From NCBI GenBank assembly GCA_017427285.1, contig JAFRTE010000048.1:1-64000 (forward strand): a stretch of DNA of 64,000 bases, given 5' to 3'. The stretch's first letter is position 1, and every line of letters starts with the position of its first letter. Below the pieces are notes generated by a model. That model was not told the DNA's origin. It worked only from the letters and a program-made list of their open reading frames with translations, and searched no databases. This document shows, piece by piece, positions 44,197-54,201 of this stretch. The position numbers and the translations under genes are program-made. The stretch is from Clostridia bacterium. Lineage in GTDB: Bacteria; Bacillota; Clostridia; Oscillospirales; UBA644.

Positions 44197-46370
44197 AGCA
44201 TTTTAAGGATCATGTATTTAAGTCCGCAGTAGCGTTTATCAGAAGTTTGATTTTCGACCATTTTTTTCAGTCTGTTGTATGAACCGACTATAACGAGAAG
44301 TTTTTTTGCGCGAGTAACGGCCGTATAAAGCAGATTTCTCGTAAAAAGTCCGTCGTACCCGTCCATGATCGGAAGGATTACAGCGTCCCATTCGCTTCCC
44401 TGGCTTTTATGCACCGTAATGGCGTAGGCAAGCTCAACGTCTTCAAGATCCTGCGAGTAATACGTGACCTTTTTGTCGTCAAATCTGACGGTCATTGCGT
44501 CTCCGTCAGGCGAAACCTGCTCTATTCTGCCGATATCACCGTTGAAAACGCCCTGATCTTCCGAGCCGAAATCGCTTTCGTAAACGATCTCGTAATTGTT
44601 TTTCGTCTGCATAACCTTGTCGCCCTCGCGAAAAACAGTTCCTCTGAAAGTAAGCTCGCGTTTTTCGCCCTGACCGGGATTTGCAAGCTCTTTGAGCATT
44701 GAATTCAGCGAAACAGTCCCGCAAAGCGTCTTTTTTGTGGGACAGATTATCTGTATATCCGTCATAGGGTCAAAGCCGTATGCGCGGGGTAGTCTTGTTG
44801 TGTAAAGATCCGAAACCGTCATGGCAAGATCTTCGGGAGTTGAGACCGGAAGGAAGAAAAAATCGTGTTTTTTATCTCTGCATTCGGGCATACGTCCGTT
44901 TATTATTTCGTGGGCGTTTGTTACTATCATGCTTTCGCGCGACTGACGGAATATTTCATTGAGCTCCACAACGGAAACTGCGCCGGACGAAATAATATCC
45001 TTAAAAACACACCCCGGTCCGACGGGAGGGAGCTGATTTGCGTCGCCTACAAGTATAAGCCGCGCCGAAACCGGCATCGCCTGCAAAAGTGAGGAAAAAA
45101 GGAAAAGATCGACCATGGAGCTTTCGTCTATTATTACCGCGTCGTACTGAAGCGGATTTTCGCGGTTTTTTGCGAAAGTCCCTTTTTCGCCGTATTCGAG
45201 AAGACGGTGGATCGTTTTTGCCTCTTTGCCAGTCAGCTCCGTCATTCTTTTTGCCGCGCGTCCCGTAGGCGCTGCGAGCGCAAAAGATATTCCCTTCTGC
45301 TCAAAATTATATATTATGCCGTTGAGAGTTGTGGTTTTTCCGGTGCCCGGGCCGCCCGTAAGAACCATTATTTTATAGCAAAGACTGTTTTTTACGGCGT
45401 CTTTCTGATTTTCCGCAAAGGTGATGCCGAGAGCGGTTTCCGCCTTCTGAATATCTTTACGGAAGTCTCCCGGATATTCGTTTTCAAATTTGGAAGCGAG
45501 GGCTACCCTCTCGCTTATTATTTCTTCGGCGAGGTATGCGGGATACCAGTATACCCCGTTTGTATTGCCGATTTTTTTCACGGTCGCAACGTCTTTTTCC
45601 TCTTCGAGACGGTCGATGACGATATCTATTTCGTCTTGCGAAACGTCAAGAAGGCTTTGTGCCGCCGCTATAAGCTTTTCTCTGGGCTGAAAAGTATGTC
45701 CGTTATTGCTGAGATTGTGTCTGAGTACGTAAAGCACGCCTGCGCGGATCCTGTCAAAACCGTTTGCGGGACAGTTCATTTTTTGCGCGATCCTGTCAGC
45801 TTTTTCAAAACCGAAACCTGAGATATCGCAGAGCTTATACGGATTCATGCAGACCAATTCATACGCGTGAGCGCCGAAATGTCTGTATATTCCGAATGCA
45901 TCCGTCGGGGTGATACCGAAGCCCGCAAGACCCATAAGTATCGATTTTACGCCAGTCAACGACTTCATCTGCTCGGAAATTTTCAATGCTCTGTCAAGAG
46001 ACATGCCTTTTACGGACGCTGCTCTTTCAGGATCGTTTTCAAGTACGTCAAGAGTATCGGGCCCGAATGCGTTTATGAAATTTTTTGCCGTAACGGCACG
46101 GACGCCCTTAATTATACCCGACGACAGATAACGGAATATCGACGTTTCGTCCGCGGGAAGAGAGGATTTGAAGGATTCTGCAAGAAACTGTCTGCCGTAT
46201 GTGGAGTGATTTGTATAATCGCCCTCAACTTCTATCTGTTCGCCCTCGCCTATAACGGGAAGAGTGCCCACAACGGTTTCGATACCCTGTTTAGTTTCTA
46301 TTTCCAGAACAGTGTAGCCCGTTTCGTGATTTCTGAATATTATGCTGTCTACTACGCCGACAAGTACCAT
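44193..46370 (-). CDS. recD2: ATP-dependent RecD2-type DNA helicase
   Basis: A protein of 725 residues, the usual size for RecD2. The N-terminal OB-like and helix-hairpin-helix region (about 1-200) precedes the SF1B helicase core with Walker A LTGGPGTGKTTTLNG (about 340), Walker B AVIIDESSMVD, a GDANQLPPVGPG motif III and the C-terminal AYAITVHKSQGSEWD and YTAVTRAKKL motifs. It acts as a 5'-3' helicase in DNA repair. A GGAG site precedes the ATG; ligA ends 13 nt upstream. Confidence 0.95.
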   Translation of the reverse strand: MVLVGVVDSIIFRNHETGYTVLEIETKQGIETVVGTLPVIGEGEQIEVEGDYTNHSTYGRQFLAESFKSSLPADETSIFRYLSSGIIKGVRAVTAKNFINAFGPDTLDVLENDPERAASVKGMSLDRALKISEQMKSLTGVKSILMGLAGFGITPTDAFGIYRHFGAHAYELVCMNPYKLCDISGFGFEKADRIAQKMNCPANGFDRIRAGVLYVLRHNLSNNGHTFQPREKLIAAAQSLLDVSQDEIDIVIDRLEEEKDVATVKKIGNTNGVYWYPAYLAEEIISERVALASKFENEYPGDFRKDIQKAETALGITFAENQKDAVKNSLCYKIMVLTGGPGTGKTTTLNGIIYNFEQKGISFALAAPTGRAAKRMTELTGKEAKTIHRLLEYGEKGTFAKNRENPLQYDAVIIDESSMVDLFLFSSLLQAMPVSARLILVGDANQLPPVGPGCVFKDIISSGAVSVVELNEIFRQSRESMIVTNAHEIINGRMPECRDKKHDFFFLPVSTPEDLAMTVSDLYTTRLPRAYGFDPMTDIQIICPTKKTLCGTVSLNSMLKELANPGQGEKRELTFRGTVFREGDKVMQTKNNYEIVYESDFGSEDQGVFNGDIGRIEQVSPDGDAMTVRFDDKKVTYYSQDLEDVELAYAITVHKSQGSEWDAVILPIMDGYDGLFTRNLLYTAVTRAKKLLVIVGSYNRLKKMVENQTSDKRYCGLKYMILKML

Positions 46371-46383
46371 TTTTCACTCCGTG

Positions 46384-48426
<2,043 letters not shown>

Positions 48427-49104
48427 TTACAGCACGATTGCGGGACTGCCTATATCCATAAGCGGATAATGAGGGAAATATGCCGCCGTTTTTCCGTGAA
48501 ATCCGATAAAATCAATGATTTTCAGAGCGTCGGGCGAGTTGAAAATATCTCCCGTAAAAACGATTTTGCCGTTAAGGCAAATGGACGATCCGCCGATAAA
48601 TCCGCTGTCAAATCCGTCGAGCAAAACGCCGCTGTTTGAAACGAAAAGAACGTCCATTCCCTCTTTTTCCGCCGCTTTTTTTACCGATATATCGCTTGTT
48701 ATCAGCGCGTTTTCATCTACTGATACGGTTGAGCATTTTGCGTAACCCTGCTTTACGTTTACCGTTTTTATCCCGCGCTTTTTAGCTTCGGAAATAACGG
48801 TCGGGGATGTATATTCAATGTTGCAAAAGAGCGTTTTCCCCACAAGCGCGGCATTGTAAAGAACGTCGTTAGGGTACGGCGAAAACGTACGTTCACCAGC
48901 CGTAACGACCGTATCGGGCAGTGAATCGCGCAGAAAACCGTATAAATACGGGGCGCAGATCACCGTATCGCCGAAAGAAAACAGAGAAATATCGGTATGA
49001 AACGATATGCGGCTGTCTATATCGGGATTATCCGGCAAAAGCAGTGTGTTTTCGAAATAATCAATAAATATTCCGGGGCTTTTTTGAGATGTCAGCACAG
49101 TCAT
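48427..49104 (-). CDS. Hypothetical protein, possibly guanidino-modifying-enzyme fold (DUF6873-like)
   Basis: A cytosolic protein of 225 residues. The repeating pattern (VICAPYLYGFL, LFCNIEYTSP, KTVNVKQGYAKCSTV, DVLFVSNSGVLLDGF, FIGGSSI, KIVFTGDI) resembles the pentein propeller of amidinotransferases and dimethylargininases; the conserved KCS and GGSSI pieces occupy places where active-site residues sit in that fold. A catalytic set is not clear to me. I choose ATG 49104 with GGAAG 10 nt before; the TTG at 49113 would touch that site. First gene of the ligA-recD2-comF run. Confidence 0.55.
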   Translation of the reverse strand: MTVLTSQKSPGIFIDYFENTLLLPDNPDIDSRISFHTDISLFSFGDTVICAPYLYGFLRDSLPDTVVTAGERTFSPYPNDVLYNAALVGKTLFCNIEYTSPTVISEAKKRGIKTVNVKQGYAKCSTVSVDENALITSDISVKKAAEKEGMDVLFVSNSGVLLDGFDSGFIGGSSICLNGKIVFTGDIFNSPDALKIIDFIGFHGKTAAYFPHYPLMDIGSPAIVL

Positions 49105-49139
49105 AAAACCCAAGCTTCCGTTTTGTATTATAATATATA

Positions 49140-49168
49140 ATTATATCATTACAAGATAAAAAAGTCAA
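49140..49168 (-). promoter_or_regulatory. Promoter of the ligA gene run
   Basis: Read on the minus strand: TTGACT (49168-49163), 17-bp spacer, TATAAT (49145-49140), about 35 nt upstream of the first start codon. Confidence 0.8.
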
Positions 49169-49179
49169 GCGAATATACA

Positions 49180-49217
49180 TGTAAAATAAAAACGGATGGC
49201 ATCAGGTACCATCCGTT
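49180..49217 (-). terminator. Terminator after rplA
   Basis: On the minus strand AACGGATGG and CCATCCGTT pair perfectly with a 9-nt loop and lead into TTTTTATTTT. It lies 28 nt after the rplA stop. Confidence 0.88.
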
Positions 49218-49244
49218 GATATTTTATTGATTTTCCGCCGTAAA

Positions 49245-49937
49245 TTACATCAGTTTTGCGCCGTTGATCTTTACGCCGGGACCCATGGTGGAAGCAACTA
49301 CGCAGCTTCTTATATACTGACCTTTTGCTGCTGCGGGTTTTGCTTTAACGATAGCTCCGAGAAGAGTATCGAAGTTTTCCTGAAGCTTTTCGGTGCCGAA
49401 GGAAACTTTTCCGATCGGGCAGTGAATGATGTTTGTTTTATCGAGTCTGTATTCGATTTTACCTGCTTTAAGCTCCTGGATAGCCTGAGCGATATTGGGG
49501 GAAACGGTGCCGGCTTTCGGGTTAGGCATAAGTCCTTTGGGACCGAGTACTTTACCGAGACGACCTACAACGCCCATCATATCGGGAGTTGCAACTACAA
49601 CGTCGTAATCGAACCAGTTTTCGTTCTGGATCTTTGCAACGAGCTCTGCGCCGCCTACGAAATCTGCGCCTGCCGCCTCTGCTGCCTGAATGTTATCGCC
49701 TTTAACGAAAGCGAGGATCTTAACTGATTTACCGGTGCCGTTCGGAAGAACGATAGCACCTCTGACCTGCTGGTCTGCGTGACGGGAGTCAACGCCGAGA
49801 CGAACGTGTACTTCGACCGTTTCGTCAAATTTTGCCTTTGCCATCTGGCAAACAAGACCGAGCGCCTCATCGGAATCATAAAGTTTGGTTCTGTCAACGA
49901 GTTTTGCGCTGTCTGTATATTTCTTTCCTTTTTTCAT
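49245..49937 (-). CDS. rplA: 50S ribosomal protein L1
   Basis: A protein of 230 residues with the L1 pattern: [11 protein letters not shown] at the N-terminus, [26 protein letters not shown] and the final [10 protein letters not shown]. In bacteria L1 also represses translation of its own rplK-rplA message. The ATG at 49937 follows AGGAGG by about 12 nt; the frame is open further upstream (to 49991), but through non-conserved sequence that overlaps the ribosome site. A terminator follows directly and rplJ/rplL are absent here. Confidence 0.97.
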   Translation of the reverse strand: MKKGKKYTDSAKLVDRTKLYDSDEALGLVCQMAKAKFDETVEVHVRLGVDSRHADQQVRGAIVLPNGTGKSVKILAFVKGDNIQAAEAAGADFVGGAELVAKIQNENWFDYDVVVATPDMMGVVGRLGKVLGPKGLMPNPKAGTVSPNIAQAIQELKAGKIEYRLDKTNIIHCPIGKVSFGTEKLQENFDTLLGAIVKAKPAAAKGQYIRSCVVASTMGPGVKINGAKLM

Positions 49938-50003
49938 CTTAAATAAATTCCTCCTGTGTGGTTTTTCGGACGATTCAAACGATCCTCCCACTTTTTAGGG
50001 ACC

Positions 50004-50429
50004 TCAGTCTACGACCTCGACACCCATGCTTCTTGCTGTTCCGGCGATCATCTTTGCAGCTGCCTCAACATCGTTTGCGTTAAGGTCAGGCATTTTCTGC
50101 TCGGCGATTTTAAGAACCTGTTCGTGTGTGATCTTGGCGACCTTTGTTTTGTTGGGAACGCCGGATCCGCTTTCGATTCCGCACGCCTTCTTGATAAGAA
50201 CGGCTGCCGGAGGTGTTTTGGTAATGAATGTGAAGGAATGGTCCGCATATATCGTGATGACTACCGGGATTATAAGACCCATGTCATTTTTTGTTCTTTC
50301 ATTGAATTCCTTCGTGAAAGCCATAATGTTAACGCCGTGCTGACCGAGTGCAGGTCCTACAGGCGGAGCCGGATTAGCCTTTCCGGCCGGTATCTGAAGC
50401 TTTACATAAGCTGTGATTTTCTGAGCCAT
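50004..50429 (-). CDS. rplK: 50S ribosomal protein L11
   Basis: A protein of 141 residues: [20 protein letters not shown] at the N-terminus and a C-terminal domain ending [11 protein letters not shown], both diagnostic. Part of the GTPase-associated centre of the large subunit. Between nusG and rplA. Confidence 0.98.
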   Translation of the reverse strand: MAQKITAYVKLQIPAGKANPAPPVGPALGQHGVNIMAFTKEFNERTKNDMGLIIPVVITIYADHSFTFITKTPPAAVLIKKACGIESGSGVPNKTKVAKITHEQVLKIAEQKMPDLNANDVEAAAKMIAGTARSMGVEVVD

Positions 50430-50467
50430 GTCAATTACCTTCCTTAAAGATTGAAATGAATTTACTC

Positions 50468-50989
50468 TCAGATGACCTCTATCTGGTCAAGTTCGAGTTC
50501 TGCTGGTGTTTCGCGTCCGAACATAGAGATCGTGACGCGAACTTTGTTGTTTGGTATGTCGATCTCATCAACGATACCTGTAAAGTTCTCAAGCGATCCG
50601 CTCGTAATTCTTACGGAATCTCCGACGGCATAATCTACCTGCGCTGCCTGCTTCATTATACCGAGAGAAGCAATTTCAGCATCGGTTAAAGGTACGGGCT
50701 TGCCCTCGGGTCCGACAAAGCCGGTAACGCCGCGGATGTTTTTTACGATAAACCATGTGTCGTCGTTGACGATCATGTTTACCAAAACATAACCGGGAAA
50801 AAGTTTTCTTTCTTTTTCAACCGTTTCGCCCGCTTCGTTTTTCTCGGAAACCGTTTCCGTCGGGATACGGACATCGAAAATAAGGTCCTGAAGTTTTCTG
50901 TTTTCGATTATCGTTTCAAGACTTGTTTTGACCTTGTTTTCATAGCTCGAATAGGTATGAAGAACATACCATTTTCCGTTCTGCGCCAT
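50468..50989 (-). CDS. nusG: Transcription termination/antitermination factor NusG
   Basis: A protein of 173 residues. The NGN domain starts with [15 protein letters not shown] and includes FPGYVLVNM; the KOW domain near residue 125 reads [18 protein letters not shown]. It binds RNA polymerase and couples it to the ribosome. It starts 17 nt after secE. Confidence 0.97.
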   Translation of the reverse strand: MAQNGKWYVLHTYSSYENKVKTSLETIIENRKLQDLIFDVRIPTETVSEKNEAGETVEKERKLFPGYVLVNMIVNDDTWFIVKNIRGVTGFVGPEGKPVPLTDAEIASLGIMKQAAQVDYAVGDSVRITSGSLENFTGIVDEIDIPNNKVRVTISMFGRETPAELELDQIEVI

Positions 50990-51006
50990 CGTTTTTCCTC
51001 CGTTTG

Positions 51007-51267
51007 TTAAACGATAAGCCCTGCAAGGAATTTGAACAGCGCGTCAATAAGGCCGATAAATACTGCGGAGAGTATTACAACTACGATAACGACGATTGTG
51101 TTGTTCAATACCTGTTTGGGAGTAGGCCAAACGATTTTGGAGATCTCGCTTTTGAGCTCTTTGAGAAATTTTTTCGCTTTAGCAAAGAAACCGGGCTTTT
51201 TCTCTTTTTTCTTTTCAACTTTGGCGGGTTTCTTTTCTTCGGTTGTCTTAATTTCTTCCGACATCAT
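51007..51267 (-). CDS. secE: Preprotein translocase subunit SecE
   Basis: A protein of 86 residues: a Lys-rich N-terminal stretch, the amphipathic FLKELKSEISKIVWPTPKQV helix typical of SecE, and one membrane helix (about 60-80). AGGAGG precedes a double ATG; I use the first. Confidence 0.95.
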   Translation of the reverse strand: MMSEEIKTTEEKKPAKVEKKKEKKPGFFAKAKKFLKELKSEISKIVWPTPKQVLNNTIVVIVVVILSAVFIGLIDALFKFLAGLIV

Positions 51268-51280
51268 GCTGACCTCCTTT

Positions 51281-51433
51281 TTACTTGGTTTCCTTGTGAA
51301 GCGTGTGCTTGCGGCAGAACTTGCAGTATTTGTTCATTTCAAGTCTGTCGGGATTGTTCTTTTTGTTTTTGGTAGTGTTGTAGTTTCTCTGTTTGCATTC
51401 CGAGCATGCCAAAACTACTTTATCCTTACCCAT
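51281..51433 (-). CDS. rpmG: 50S ribosomal protein L33
   Basis: A protein of 50 residues. It keeps both zinc knuckles (CSEC near residue 10 and CKFC near 39), so it is the zinc-binding form, with [19 protein letters not shown] between. AAGGAGGTGCCGAC precedes the ATG. First gene of rpmG-secE-nusG-rplK-rplA. Confidence 0.97.
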   Translation of the reverse strand: MGKDKVVLACSECKQRNYNTTKNKKNNPDRLEMNKYCKFCRKHTLHKETK

Positions 51434-51573
51434 GTCGGCACCTCCTTAATTATTTGCCTCCCTTTCATGCCTGACCGTATTCGATTTCAGTCGGGCGCGG
51501 CAAAGGCGTTTTTTACTCCGTTTCTTTCGATTTTACGGCATAAAAATAAAGCACCTTTACGCAAGGTAGAGCT

Positions 51574-51602
51574 ATTATATCACAATTTCAAGGAAAAAGC
51601 AA
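51574..51602 (-). promoter_or_regulatory. Promoter of the rpmG-secE-nusG-rplK-rplA operon
   Basis: Read on the minus strand: TTGCTT (51602-51597), 17-bp spacer, TATAAT (51579-51574). It gives a leader of about 130 nt before rpmG, long for an operon that does not start with a riboswitch-type gene; I see only a short ACCTT/AAGGT hairpin in it. Confidence 0.7.
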
Positions 51603-51655
51603 GAGTTTTTTTTATGACTATGTGATTTTTCTATGAATTTTCGGGAAAAATACGC

Positions 51656-51685
51656 GAATAATCCGCTTTTTTAAGCGGATTATTC
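51656..51685. terminator. Hairpin terminator of the GH101-like operon
   Basis: GAATAATCCGCTT and AAGCGGATTATTC form a 13-bp perfect stem with a TTTT loop, 22 nt after the stop of the minus-strand glycosidase gene. T-tracts follow only after a few bases on each strand (GCGTATTTTT on the minus strand). Confidence 0.7.
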
Positions 51686-51707
51686 TTTCATATCTGTTTT
51701 TTTCGGT

Positions 51708-53093
51708 TTATCCGACGTTTTCCGCCTTAATCGCAAGTGCCTGTCCGGGTTTTACGTCGAGGCAGACTTTTCCGTTTCTTATTTCAACGGTTTCAACAAA
51801 ACGGTTGCCGTCCATGGTAATCTCATAAACGTTTGCTTTCGTGAATTTCGCGTCGGGTATATCCCATTCGCCGCTCTTTCCTTCAGTTGAATACGCGACG
51901 AAAACGGTATCGGTTTGATCTGTCGGCAACAGAGCGTCGCCGCCGGATTTTACGATCGCTCCGTTTTTCTCTATCACTCCGTCCGCCGCGCGGCTCATAA
52001 CGCCGTCCGAGAAATAAACGGTATATCTCTTTTCTCCGAGCTCAGGATTTTCCTCGAATCTAAGACGTTCGTATCTGTTAAGATATGTATATGGAAGCTG
52101 ACCGAGGCAGAAATCACGGGTAAACTCGGGGACCCATTTTGTGCGGTCCGTTCCGTATTTCATCCAGATATCCTCGCCGTGAAGGGCGGGATAGAAGACG
52201 GCAAGCTGCGATCTGTCGGTAAACCTTCCGCAGTAAACCTTCGGCGAGATCGTCATGCAGTCTTCCATTGTCATATTGCTCAGCCACCACGCGGACGCAA
52301 TTCTGCCGAGAGCGTGTATCGGAGCGTCGTATCCGCCGCCCTCGGGAAGATTTCCGAGCTGCGAATACAGTTTGCGGATCGGATGACCGGGAGAGTCGGC
52401 GCGAAGCGGAAGTTCGCGGTATGTATATTCGGAAGTAACGTCGATACCGATCGAGGCGATATAGTCGATGATCTTATTACGCGCGTCGTTTTCCTCGTTT
52501 ACGTCAGTGCGCGGGTTTAAGCTTTCGGCTATACAGAAGTTATCGAGGTGAACGGTGCCCGCCTCGCGGACAGGCGTTGCGGCAACGAAACGGTCGAACA
52601 GTTTTTTGAAAAGACCGCTTTCCCAATACTGCTTATACGAGATCTTATATGCGTCTCTGCCGTTGAAAATCTCTATTACGGCCGGTTTTCCATCCAGCCC
52701 GTTTGCAACCGCGTTTGCGGCTACAATTTCGGCGTGAGAATCGTTGTCGCCGTATTCATCGGCGATATTGCCGTGAAAGCTTACGACGGTGTTGTATTTT
52801 TTCGCTTCTTCAAAAAGCCAGAAAAGACTTTCGGACGCGGTGGCGTCGCATTCGCGTTTAAGAAAAACGTTTACTTTTTCCATTTCGGGATAGCAGTCGT
52901 CATGTCCGAGTCCCTGCCAGCCGACAAGATAGACTATTTTCTTTATACCCTGAGTTATGGCGTCAACGGTTTTTATGACGTCAAGCGCCTGTTCGAACGT
53001 AAAGAACACTTCGCTTCTGTTGTTCGGAAAATCCGGTTTTGCCATAAAAAGCTTCATCCAGAGCGTTTGCGAATAGTCATAATTGTATTTCAT
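51708..53093 (-). CDS. GH101-like glycosidase (endo-alpha-N-acetylgalactosaminidase family fold)
   Basis: A protein of 461 residues with a TIM-barrel start (KKIVYLVGWQGLGHDD), an active-site strand VHLDNFCIAES with Asp184, and ITSEY-type GIDVTSEYTYRE with Glu222. In GH101 enzymes a nucleophile aspartate and an acid/base glutamate sit about 30-40 residues apart on neighbouring strands, which this pattern matches. A later HGEDIWMKYG and FCLGQLPYTYLNRYERL and a beta-sandwich end follow. It has no signal peptide and is far shorter than the multi-domain surface GH101 enzymes, so it would act in the cytoplasm. GGGAGGG precedes ATG 53093; the upstream ATG at 53132 has no site. Third gene after the SGNH esterase and XRE regulator. 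The substrate is not proven. Confidence 0.6.
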   Translation of the reverse strand: MKYNYDYSQTLWMKLFMAKPDFPNNRSEVFFTFEQALDVIKTVDAITQGIKKIVYLVGWQGLGHDDCYPEMEKVNVFLKRECDATASESLFWLFEEAKKYNTVVSFHGNIADEYGDNDSHAEIVAANAVANGLDGKPAVIEIFNGRDAYKISYKQYWESGLFKKLFDRFVAATPVREAGTVHLDNFCIAESLNPRTDVNEENDARNKIIDYIASIGIDVTSEYTYRELPLRADSPGHPIRKLYSQLGNLPEGGGYDAPIHALGRIASAWWLSNMTMEDCMTISPKVYCGRFTDRSQLAVFYPALHGEDIWMKYGTDRTKWVPEFTRDFCLGQLPYTYLNRYERLRFEENPELGEKRYTVYFSDGVMSRAADGVIEKNGAIVKSGGDALLPTDQTDTVFVAYSTEGKSGEWDIPDAKFTKANVYEITMDGNRFVETVEIRNGKVCLDVKPGQALAIKAENVG

Positions 53094-53115
53094 ATTTCCC
53101 TCCCGAATGATCGTT

Positions 53116-53436
53116 TTATTCGTAATATGCATTGATAAAACTTTTGATAATGCTTTCGAGATGCAGCAGTTTTTTCGGGTCGCAGCGGTTTAAAAGCCCC
53201 GCAATCGCGCCGTATTCTTCCGATGGCTCATTGCCGAAAAGGATCCTGTCCGCCGAAACTCCGAGGATTTCGCAGAGCAAAACAAGGCGTTCCGTGGAAA
53301 GACCTTTTTCGCCGCGTTCTATCTGATAAAGATATTTCTCCGTTATACCGAGCTTTTCTGCGAGCATGGCGCGTGAAAGCCCGTTTTTTTCTCTTGCATC
53401 AAGTATTCTTTCGCCGCACTCTTTTCTGTTGAACAT
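53116..53436 (-). CDS. XRE-family transcriptional regulator
   Basis: A protein of 106 residues: an N-terminal helix-turn-helix (ILDAREKNGLSRAMLAEKLG, then YLYQIERGEKGLSTE) and a C-terminal helical tail (LLHLESIIKSFINAY). It sits between the SGNH esterase and the glycosidase genes, 9 nt after the first and 22 nt before the second. As the only regulator in the divergent cluster 51.7-59.6 kb it is the natural candidate to control the shared promoter region. Confidence 0.85.
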   Translation of the reverse strand: MFNRKECGERILDAREKNGLSRAMLAEKLGITEKYLYQIERGEKGLSTERLVLLCEILGVSADRILFGNEPSEEYGAIAGLLNRCDPKKLLHLESIIKSFINAYYE

Positions 53437-53445
53437 ATCGGTTTA

Positions 53446-54060
53446 TCAGCCTTCGAGTATTTTGATTATTTCTTTCGCTATTACTCTGTGTCCCGCAGGT
53501 GAAGGATGAACGCCGTCGCCTGTGAATATTTCGGGCGCGGTCTCAACGGAAAGATTGTAGAAAATTCCGTCAAGCGGGATATATGCGTCGGCATATTTTA
53601 CCGAAAGAGCGCGAAGAGCGTCGATCTTCGGGTCGATATCGGGTCTCCAGGTGTCTTTTACCGTGCCGGTGGGAACTGCGAACGGTTCGAGAATTATGAG
53701 AGACGCGCCCGCGTCTTTTGTCTGTTTCATTATTATCTCGCAGTTTTTCGCATATTCTTCCGCGGAAGTGGGATCTGCGCTGTCAAAAGCGCGCCAAGTG
53801 TCGTTTATACCGATAAGAATAGTAACTATCGTCGGATTAAGATCGAGAGTGTCTTCTTTCCATCTTGCAACAAGGTCTTTTGAGCGGTTGCCCGAAATAC
53901 CTTTGTTTATAACCTTCATCGAAAGTTCGGGATAAAAGTTTTCGATATACTTTGCCACCATGCGCGGATATCCCTGTCCGAGCTGCTCAGGGTCGCCGAA
54001 ACGTCCCGCGTCGGTAATGCTGTCGCCCTGAAGCACCAAAACGCCGTTTTTTGTTAACAT
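53446..54060 (-). CDS. SGNH/GDSL hydrolase (carbohydrate esterase-like)
   Basis: A protein of 204 residues with the four SGNH blocks: LQGDSITDAG (catalytic Ser), NKGISGNRSKD (Gly), ILIGINDTWR (Asn) and the C-terminal DGVHPSPAGH (Asp and His). This subtype often removes acetyl groups from glycans. No signal peptide, so cytoplasmic. The ATG at 54060 follows AAGGAGG by 9 nt; upstream ATGs overlap that site. First gene of the minus-strand operon with the regulator and GH101-like enzyme. Confidence 0.88.
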   Translation of the reverse strand: MLTKNGVLVLQGDSITDAGRFGDPEQLGQGYPRMVAKYIENFYPELSMKVINKGISGNRSKDLVARWKEDTLDLNPTIVTILIGINDTWRAFDSADPTSAEEYAKNCEIIMKQTKDAGASLIILEPFAVPTGTVKDTWRPDIDPKIDALRALSVKYADAYIPLDGIFYNLSVETAPEIFTGDGVHPSPAGHRVIAKEIIKILEG

Positions 54061-54099
54061 AATCATATCCTCCTTAAAGAACATAAATGTTCATGATTT

Positions 54100-54128
54100 A
54101 TATTAGCACATTTTGACGGAAATTGCAA
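54100..54128 (-). promoter_or_regulatory. Promoter of the SGNH-XRE-glycosidase operon
   Basis: Read on the minus strand: TTGCAA (54128-54123), 17-bp spacer, TAATAT (54105-54100). Close by, ATAAAT and ATTTAT flank 7 nt between this promoter and the start codon, a possible regulator site. It is back to back with the plus-strand promoter at 54149. Confidence 0.6.
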
Positions 54129-54148
54129 TAGCAAAGACCGGGGATATA

Positions 54149-54177
54149 TTGACTTTTTAAGAAAAATATGATAAAAT
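54149..54177 (+). promoter_or_regulatory. Promoter of the GH63-like operon
   Basis: TTGACT (54149-54154), 17-bp spacer, TAAAAT (54172-54177), about 25 nt before the start codon. It lies 20 bp from the divergent promoter, so one operator could control both. Confidence 0.7.
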
Positions 54178-54201
54178 CCGAAACGGAAAGGCGGGATAAA
54201 A

